Shown here piece after piece: positions 11,801 to 15,034 of a DNA stretch of 15,034 nt. Source of the stretch: Dimargaris cristalligena (lineage: Eukaryota > Kickxellomycota > Dimargaritomycetes > Dimargaritales > Dimargaritaceae); the NCBI GenBank assembly GCA_027576995.1, contig JANBQC010000652.1, positions 1-15,034 of the forward strand, written 5' to 3'. Both the position numbers and the translations under genes were made by a program. The notes beneath the pieces are model-generated. The model worked only from the letters and a program-made list of their open reading frames with translations. It had not been told where the DNA came from and did not search any database. Positions within the stretch are counted from its first letter, which is position 1. Every line of letters begins with the position of its first letter.

Positions 11801-12419
11801 CCAAACACCACCAACTCCACCAGTCAGTCATCCCCAACCAGCCACTTCCGCTACCGCTAACACCACTACCGCCACCACTGCGGACAACAGTGGTGCGGGA
11901 ACCGTAATGACAGTCCCCAAGTTAAACATTAAGATCCCACCCATCCCCCTGAACTCCCCCCATATCATGGAACTCACGGCCCTGCCGACCCGCTTCGATT
12001 TCCTATTCAACGCCAGTAATATTCAAAAATGCGTCATGTGTAAGAAACCCCCTTCGGACCCGGCCCTCTGTATGTTCTGCGGCCAATTCGTGTGTGTCCA
12101 GAGCTTCTGCTGCTCGGATGATTTCTACGGGGAGTGTAACTTACATGCCATGACCTGTAGCGGCCCGATTGGTATATTCCTGCTCGTGAAGAATAACTCC
12201 ACGCTATTGCTATGGAACGACAGTGGCTCGTTTATCGTGACACCCTACCGCGACTACCACGGCGAAATGGATTTGGGACTGAAGCGGGGCCGCCCTCTAT
12301 TCCTGGATCAGAAACGGTACGATGAGCTCCGTCGGACATGGTTGGCCCAGCAAGTTCCCAACACGGTTGCGCGGACGCTGGAGAATGTATTCGATACTGG
12401 GGGTTGGGTGACCTTATAA
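2868..12419 (+). CDS. UBR1: UBR1-type E3 ubiquitin-protein ligase (N-recognin), full length, 3183 residues
   Basis: The UBR1 family binds proteins with destabilising N-terminal residues and, with a Rad6-type E2, polyubiquitylates them for proteasomal degradation (N-degron pathway, cytosol and nucleus). Domains seen: a Ser/Pro-rich N-terminus with a basic RRTRK at 28-32; a UBR box at about 161-232, with C164-G-H166, DDTCVLC (183-189), CDCGD (215-219), H198/H201 and C229/H232, for basic N-termini; a ClpS-like domain at about 300-390 with NDDAH at 311-315, for bulky hydrophobic N-termini; an acidic stretch at about 461-535; a helical scaffold at about 571-1135; a Lys/Arg/Glu-rich helical segment at about 1330-1420; a low-complexity insertion at about 1424-1743; a RING-H2 with ligands C1747, C1750, C1841, H1843, H1846, C1849, C1880, C1883; further disordered stretches; and the UBR cap at about 3051-3183 (CVMC, GECNLH, GIFLLV). 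Having ClpS rules out a UBR3-like protein. ATG 2868 is the first in frame after TAG 2856-2858, in a weak context. Yeast Ubr1 has about 1950 residues and human UBR1 about 1750, so this one is unusually large. No intron was seen. Confidence 0.96.
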   Translation: MNPPGPHSSNPFSSQPGSSSSGARPTHRRTRKDPGQGRAKPNVTPSSSSSTGGNEDKVPAPVHTGPKLDLLEYLLQVDRQYQYLFDKRVESDIIRACNQYLFAGDPSLLTLVEIPPSPRPVRPTIPPIFRDTDKAEYSSSDSDSGEDEGALGIEYSESRRGKPCGHVFFTGEGVYRCRNCSLDDTCVLCSRCFRASDHTGHDTSFSVNSGTGGCCDCGDSEAWRVPVNCKYHAVPSDAPLTQSKEFPPHCIPAMVTTIRTILDFMLGTFCTSKDPFKAGLDEASVQRDMEHANIPFQEASCPAAYSIVLWNDDAHSYQEVIDQLVDGIGVTPAKARVITDRTHACGRAVILTSPDLSHQIRVANYMASIKLQVSIRSARDTFREQLSATLLLWLKDLSKDSSEKYRVINHAYDGHFTSTIKTILCEELTSSWTLVDNNPKLRDFLLKRKRPRGFTEADVEAGSDSEVEYISDASDVSDEYIEPDDEEEDDDGDGEEEDEDEDGDYENVVYSGEEIADDDDDYFMEEDDSALASGKRTPTQTEKSDSEVQSISSDLLADSYRPLGTGLQPRTSDPLQFRLDWFLLYDMRLWQEVRAGLRELYMATLTLNIEYKKRIAISFATNYDRLSSSFLLRDKGPEHSIILFSVQLFTVPTITYTLAYEHKFLYTILRILRRFFTADTAKPLLRRGIISCETKAFRNRRYFHVFHDMRYITGTDTCTNAISGDTRFLKNYMKFLSLFQGMDPMLRQKGHHVEYEADTWINAFNVTLQLAKSCRQLASCYFNHTANLTHAIRSGMRLIYEFSQKFGEEYGGMNVLSKNPEKTNTSFVPNEFRPIGTIWHTAYRVLVYSVSDNYVSFHHPLHWFLAQLLHCLPKLSDSALAAEGWNSFYELMWTFQDPDWDHGNPDPSQSTPENVGKTGPSVRAMMNDFEHQRLLLSIFDYPLRVICMMAQIRSYLWVRNGHIAKSSAAHYCEITLRYNTYDLDVFLMQVALCLFDPDHIMLTILDRFELLNFFHGGFDPHPHESYDPSQHLHMVEQLLNLFIVCMSERANVAGLSLEEHTRRFIVHSTVTTIPYTDLMRQIPDRMNELPTYDQTIKDVANFKPPTSTNDIGYYQLKDEFLGEVDPYFIHYSRNRKAEAEQRLRQHALEQQALAHPREDHQTPASSDGAPGINTNAGQPKSVFAHTPLLTIETGPYQRLGNMLQGRLGTQIIFYALRLAVNSVGNSIFDTIIDNAIHLLYLAVQDKNNDFYRAEWDDPRYVIDLTTFMSEEGGEAAADGSPAFTPIYATGGIWHNVLELRFPIKMGQPGKYDMALLQLLFTILGRRECLHWTAKLEYILDLLHRRGSPAVRAAIRQHLARQAAQDANQSKARAEAEAKEKQETKRRTAREMKRKMMQSFVKAQKQFITNHAQLYDELEEDEEDNGSGTASAVGSHGHPSRPQSAAGLVRKLPGFRDAGDGHSHESPDHDGGDGSHGDGVDGHQILSRMAARARNSSAMTDDGDYDDDEDDDEDEDEDIDTDSDFPSCRLSGQSSCAESGGDGAAMEDFDHSHCTTGSAGGSRISTCSSATGKCDGGSDIKILPPNAGGISEMDDLRRSIDPARAGSTIATTTLTLKESLAVASAANNRRRSRSGLKRVGGGGTSGISARTRLGKGLFQAHRPGRSRAILPMDYTSPVTLAQRGRTSSFLHSVGASFRFLVDHSELLAEADGEEGRGYNPSAANASAASAAAYPPLATYDWEPPTGACIVCQENLDSGTMYGMVALIQRSKHLRKLPLGDRRSILDILDLPESLDTECPRPAAVEVRGVEAAFDTHPPNPDGFHIRGFPSSHLVPGKYMSSCGHMMHLHCFDSFYATIENRHNNQPTRNAPENILRREFMCPFCKALGNALIPAFHFVPQLNQILPLGGEPQYSLPEAPAAATALEKQDIPPEVLLSLVAAIRARRQLQEDEDYDDDDENSDESIEDKELVDSEEEFDTGVSRRTTKAGNQKSHRTPADHGQAFGQLQMGLMANAVERKLFGTLIDLRLCLSKLRPGVSYATSYSSHYGSDPFPGYSVDDYGVGTSAGVAAGPSYPSYNGGYYQPPPPPNTRHVGGGVGNPADPTARGGVSRGGGSDMSPALRSASHALKPLDFPRTSSYSYPPCVEVRPQPQFPLALSVITQIRPWSDPTAQSALTLREMLAQVIYNTPHPNDRSNKIITWDQVLDSVDFGPTSQHQPSTLPSSSSSMPPHPDSLHMGGGSQTTYEPLPLTPELFGLESAPATEDEMIRSMTPPLATPHHWAAKATNTAATSSTTGMAEIGDDVTESELAQARALWDAAMSAEAERMAMAEKLKHSNFALSNINDIKTLYYRLADVMRIHLNSQGLSMQGQYFDKLAIDMFYYTVSSIEATYRGSPHTHQTGTVLDGINESTFTMLHMLSQLILHLFNLIRHSNSRQEWLKRPTRQRAALWLTKILQPHLLYNPAVLDQPANELSSFTPPAVPAHATNTYPTMSGSHPYAPAQPPAPPGDGSSFTWPASNHDMRGRLEPNPYNYYGLGYNSLGGRFSNTGYDNLPTVPDPTTIPEGLFSSTAASTANVLTTGDVFAQPFLLEDPFQALVEVSMFTVPEYGLDVLPLIPLFFTAELTRTVLGLIESAVRPDKNEKRSWLGQDMVRSQATLRRLARHYRSFDRSRYVRFTRRRPRTPAAPQASNRPAETMGEAIGNLDTSAYIPSPLGSSSRSQGKRPSSNRPSRLRSAKTHTRSNSLRMNRPEYRAIKEFACFLMAQMQFTPTEITDFRSKIPGLVLARLVRGLCLPFLRRVVILLYTHFGVSFANGYPSRDMSRGASPSPSSAKVSGEGNDSNFGLPEELLTPTTSGQLDGDGQRAWTQYAEFDRLLYLLRLPSLTDFCRPPNESTVGTDDAASRFYLFAYIKAWCLHLRATVPHVNSLLNHYSRETSNAGPSTPAGGPGAGAGVPSAGNMGMGSSGGLAEPTSLRHYQTPPTPPVSHPQPATSATANTTTATTADNSGAGTVMTVPKLNIKIPPIPLNSPHIMELTALPTRFDFLFNASNIQKCVMCKKPPSDPALCMFCGQFVCVQSFCCSDDFYGECNLHAMTCSGPIGIFLLVKNNSTLLLWNDSGSFIVTPYRDYHGEMDLGLKRGRPLFLDQKRYDELRRTWLAQQVPNTVARTLENVFDTGGWVTL
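4249..4470 (+). repeat. Acidic low-complexity tract in the UBR1-type gene (GAY/GAR codons)
   Basis: About 75 codons, dominated by GAT, GAC, GAA and GAG, encode a Ser/Asp/Glu stretch (residues about 461-535) between the ClpS-like domain and the helical body. The codons are mixed rather than a pure trinucleotide repeat, so the acidic character is kept at protein level instead of reflecting one recent slippage event. No such tract stands between these domains in the well-known UBR1 proteins I can recall. Confidence 0.6.
7371..7436 (+). repeat. Asp/Glu codon-repeat tract inside the pre-RING insertion
   Basis: Residues about 1502-1523 are almost all Asp or Glu, encoded by runs of GAY/GAR codons, including GAC GAC GAC. 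The tract sits in the middle of the 320-residue low-complexity insertion before the RING-H2. A His/Asp/Gly-rich segment lies just upstream at residues about 1459-1483. It is probably disordered and may vary in length between strains. Confidence 0.55.
8712..8799 (+). repeat. Acidic low-complexity tract immediately after the RING-H2
   Basis: Residues about 1949-1977 form a third Asp/Glu-rich block, starting about 65 residues after the last RING ligand (C1883). Mixed GAY/GAR codons are used, as in the other two blocks. It links the RING to the long linker leading to the C-terminal helical region and the UBR cap. Confidence 0.5.
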
Positions 12420-12695
12420 AACTGCATTTTATACCCACCGTGCCCATTGTTATAGGATGATTGCCGAGTGTATCATTTACTCCCCCAGTTGAACTCTGCA
12501 TTGGCTTAGCTCAGCTCATTACTATCCGATATATTATAGTATTATGTACATGCTTATGTTACATTTATTGATTAATCTATCGCTACGCCTTTGATTACTT
12601 GCACTGTTCCCTCTAAGACGATTGAATACCTACCAATTCATTCTGCATTTTTAAACCTCGGTTAAATTTGGAACTCTTTAAATTATATATATCTA

Positions 12696-12701
12696 AATAA
12701 A
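12696..12701 (+). terminator. Poly(A) signal candidate for the UBR1-type gene
   Basis: An exact AATAAA lies 277 bases after the TAA stop, in a strongly AT-rich context that fits fungal 3' ends. Weaker AT-rich elements lie closer (around 12520-12545), so the true cleavage site could be nearer the stop codon. Confidence 0.35.
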
Positions 12702-13310
12702 CTTTATAATACCGCCCCATATATTGTTCATTAGTTTTGGATATATATATTTAAGACTGTTTTAGGGCGTGTGGTTCAATTATGTAATGAGCACCGGTTT
12801 CGTTCAGATCATTAGTAAATATCCGGGAAATGTAAAATATAGCTGATGGATAAAAATAACACCCACCACAATAAACCGATTCACATAGCGAGTGACCTAT
12901 TCCTAACCCTCGATTGCTATTCAGCCCACTAAGGGCAATGTAATTGAGAGTCAGCAAGTTCATGAAGGGTATTCCACGGAAATTAGTAATTCAATATGCG
13001 CAATACAGCATTAACTATCATTGTTAGCCTCATTAACGTCCCACGTAAAGCAAGCCTCCCACCGATGCCAATTGGCGAGTTTGGCACTGTAGAAACTAGT
13101 AGTTGTATCACCACGGATAAATGAAATGTATTTCCGAAGCGATACTAATGAGTTAAAGAATGAGAAGCATGTTGCTAAAAATGGATTATTAAAGAAAATA
13201 GACCGTGCCATGAAGCCACATTAGCCAAGCCCCGGTGGGTTTTATAAATGTCTCTAAACAATAGTTATGTCACAAATATTGGGTTCTTGGCAGTTGCGGC
13301 CCAACCTCAA

Positions 13311-13332
13311 TATTTATTTTTAAAAATAAATA
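13311..13332. repeat. 22-bp perfect AT palindrome with an overlapping longer inverted repeat
   Basis: Bases 13311-13321 are the exact reverse complement of 13322-13332. The left arm overlaps a second inverted repeat: AATATTGGGTT at 13275-13285 pairs with 13303-13314 if one base bulges out, with a 17-base spacer. The structure lies in the convergent 3' spacer. It could form a hairpin or cruciform, or be a worn remnant of a small inverted-repeat element, but no target-site duplication was seen. Confidence 0.45.
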
Positions 13333-13771
13333 AATATACCCTGAACTACAGCCGCTGATCTGGTGGTCGAGAGGTGTATAAAAAGCCACTGATGATGGAT
13401 TGCATTAGCACGGCGATTATAATAATACAAAGAATGGCGAGGCGTTGGTGGGTATGCCGCGGCTAACGGAATGATATTGACTTATGAGCCAAACCTAATA
13501 GCCCCACTTGCCTGGTGGCTGACTTTCCAATTGACGCCGGTAGGGTGGCTCATTATACCACCCACCGCATTACATTGTAATACTATAACAATCCAGTTAC
13601 TATTTTCTTTGCCGAGTGACTTCATTTGGTTATTCAAACTATATCACCTCAAGCTAGAGCCACTTCCAAAATACTACCAAACATACTGTCATTTCACATT
13701 TGTCCATTTAGAAACCCGGGGTATAAATATTTGCCCTCATTCCAATCTTTACAAGTCAAGAAGAATATGTA

Positions 13772-13777
13772 TTTATT
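13772..13777 (-). terminator. Poly(A) signal candidate for the F-box/LRR-like gene
   Basis: On the minus strand this reads AATAAA, 33 bases after the gene's TAG stop, within a very AT-rich run (13771-13799). Its position and context suit a fungal polyadenylation signal. The same run also contains AATAAA on the plus strand (13781-13786), so it may serve both directions. Confidence 0.45.
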
Positions 13778-13809
13778 AAAAATAAAATAAAATATTAAAG
13801 GGTAACTAA

Positions 13810-15034
13810 CTACCTGTCGGCTACCTGTTCAACGTATTCTCGATTAACGAGGTTGTTGAACTCTTCGGTAGTAATAAAATGTATCACTAACCGAGGAAGC
13901 GCCCTGCGGATCCCCGGGAGCTGGGGCCGCGAGCGCTTGTATATGCTAAGCTGCCTTAGCCGATGTAGCTTGCACAGTGCCGATTGGAACCATGCAAAGG
14001 CTACAAAGTTAATGGCCAGCCGCATGAATATAATATGTGTAGAAGCAAATTCACCAGGGAAAAGAGCCCTAGTGAACACTTCATCCCGGTGACACAGATC
14101 AAAATGTGTCAACCGGAAACACCGGCCCAGGGCATACCGGATCTCCTTTTCATCACAAATGCAGTTAATTAACTGCAACTTGCGAAGTCTGGATCCAAGG
14201 AGATCCACAATGCTCTTCAGTAACCCACTACCAAGACCCACTTCGTTAAAAACGAGACTAGTGAGAAAGCTTGGAATTTCTGTGGTTAAGTAGCTGAAGC
14301 TGGTGTGGGTGCTGGCGGCTGATACCACTGAGTGGTATGCAAACACGCCCTTCATAACCACCTTCCTCAAACCACCACGGCAAATGGTACGCAAGAGGCC
14401 AAAGGGATTATGGATTACCATGTCCTGGAATGTCAGGGACTGGAGCTCGGGGAATACATGTAAAAATGTAGCCCAGTTTATGGTATCACAGTCTACCCCA
14501 CCCCCGAGGACAATCTTCTGGATCCTATTAACGCCAGCTGTTCTGGGCATATTATAGGGGACCAGGCAAGGTGGCAAAAGTAGCCGAAATGGGACGTTGG
14601 CCGGGCAAATAATGCGCAACTGTCTGATAAATCGGACAGTGCTTTGCAACAGCCGCCCCACCCAATTCAACAATTCGAGATGACGGATCTCGATGGTCAG
14701 GCATTGTAGACTGCCCAAGCAACCCATCATCATCCCGAATAACCCACCAAAAAGCACGTCTTGGATGCCCCGACTTTCCAAAACCAGCCTCAGATGCTCA
14801 ATCGAGGCCTGGTGATTGACTAGGGTCCGGTAAGTGTCTTGAGCCGAATGGGTTGCGGTGGATACGCACACCTTTTTGAAGCAGTGGGGGCGTAGGGCCT
14901 CAGCATGGGCCCGGTTGGTGGACGCCAATGCCAGGATGTCCTCGTTCCGGGCATATCGGTTTAGGCGGACCCAGAATGTACGGCGAAGCTGGCGGGTTTC
15001 GGTCTCATTGGCGTTGGGGACGGTGAGGAATGGG
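13810..15034 (-). CDS. F-box/leucine-rich-repeat-like protein, 3' part; N-terminus outside the window
   Basis: The frame is open from the window edge to TAG at 13810-13812, giving 407 visible residues with no credible start codon near the edge. A TTG at 14926-14928 lies inside the conserved stretch and is not a plausible eukaryotic start. The visible beginning (FWVRLNRYARNEDILALA, then TNRAHAEALRPHCFKKV) resembles the second half of an F-box, the motif that binds Skp1 in SCF ubiquitin ligases. The rest has irregular leucine-rich segments (LQSLTFQDMVI, LRKVVMKGVF, LTSLVFNEVGL, LRKLQLINCI, LRQLSIYKRS) with recurring LxxL-type spacing, typical of substrate-binding LRRs. If the assignment is right, it is a substrate receptor; the substrate is unknown. 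The F-box call is moderate because the LP-containing first half is not visible. The gene converges on the UBR1-type gene. Confidence 0.72.
   Translation of the reverse strand, partial: PFLTVPNANETETRQLRRTFWVRLNRYARNEDILALASTNRAHAEALRPHCFKKVCVSTATHSAQDTYRTLVNHQASIEHLRLVLESRGIQDVLFGGLFGMMMGCLGSLQCLTIEIRHLELLNWVGRLLQSTVRFIRQLRIICPANVPFRLLLPPCLVPYNMPRTAGVNRIQKIVLGGGVDCDTINWATFLHVFPELQSLTFQDMVIHNPFGLLRTICRGGLRKVVMKGVFAYHSVVSAASTHTSFSYLTTEIPSFLTSLVFNEVGLGSGLLKSIVDLLGSRLRKLQLINCICDEKEIRYALGRCFRLTHFDLCHRDEVFTRALFPGEFASTHIIFMRLAINFVAFAWFQSALCKLHRLRQLSIYKRSRPQLPGIRRALPRLVIHFITTEEFNNLVNREYVEQVADR

Larger units (their letters stand above)
12420..13809. other. AT-rich spacer between two convergent genes
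   Basis: The stretch carries the 3' ends of the plus-strand ligase gene and the minus-strand F-box-like gene. It contains poly(A) signal candidates for both, several runs of alternating AT (near 12683-12692 and 12741-12751) and a 22-bp palindrome at 13311-13332. It also contains one unassigned 102-codon plus-strand frame at 13471-13779 that resembles nothing I know and lacks the codon preference of its neighbours. No RNA gene or mobile element was recognised. Confidence 0.65.

Noticed and set aside
13390..13480. TGATGA-like C box and CTGA/TTGA-like D box suggesting a C/D snoRNA
   Set aside because: No matching terminal stem, no clear D box at the right distance and no recognisable guide region.
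14160..14177. 18-bp perfect palindrome TGCAGTTAATTAACTGCA
   Set aside because: It lies fully inside the F-box/LRR-like coding sequence and encodes an ordinary leucine-rich segment, so coding constraint explains it well enough.

Overview
This window looks like nuclear DNA from a fungus, most probably an early-diverging lineage. The evidence is a full-length fungal-type UBR1 ubiquitin ligase, an F-box/leucine-rich-repeat-like protein of the kind found in large families in such fungi, compact intron-free reading frames, and GC-rich coding islands set in AT-richer spacers. The lineage is an inference; nothing in the window proves it. There are no bacterial features such as operons or Shine-Dalgarno-led genes, and no CRISPR array, rRNA, tRNA or recognisable transposon was found.

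Layout. Positions 3-457 hold the broken 3' end of a major facilitator superfamily (MFS) transporter gene on the plus strand, with one in-frame TAG and one frameshift. Positions 458-2867 have no recognisable gene. That spacer contains a G-rich stretch with a canonical quadruplex-type motif and, nearer the next gene, candidate promoter signals. Positions 2868-12419 (plus strand) are one uninterrupted 3183-codon gene for a UBR1-type E3 ubiquitin ligase (N-recognin). It has a UBR box, a ClpS-like domain, a RING-H2 and a C-terminal cap, with very large acidic and low-complexity insertions. Positions 12420-13809 are an AT-rich spacer shared by two converging 3' ends. Positions 13810-15034 (minus strand) are the 3' part of an F-box/LRR-like gene whose beginning lies outside the window.

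Function. By family knowledge, UBR1 recognises proteins with destabilising N-terminal residues (N-degron pathway) and, with a Rad6-type E2, polyubiquitylates them for the proteasome. The neighbouring protein, if it is an F-box protein, would be a substrate receptor of a different, SCF-type ligase. The convergent arrangement gives no evidence that they act together.

I did not find a convincing new biological system. The points most worth a second look are the unusually large insertions in UBR1, the freshly broken transporter, the G-rich motifs in the spacer, and a weakly supported 102-codon reading frame between the two ligase genes.
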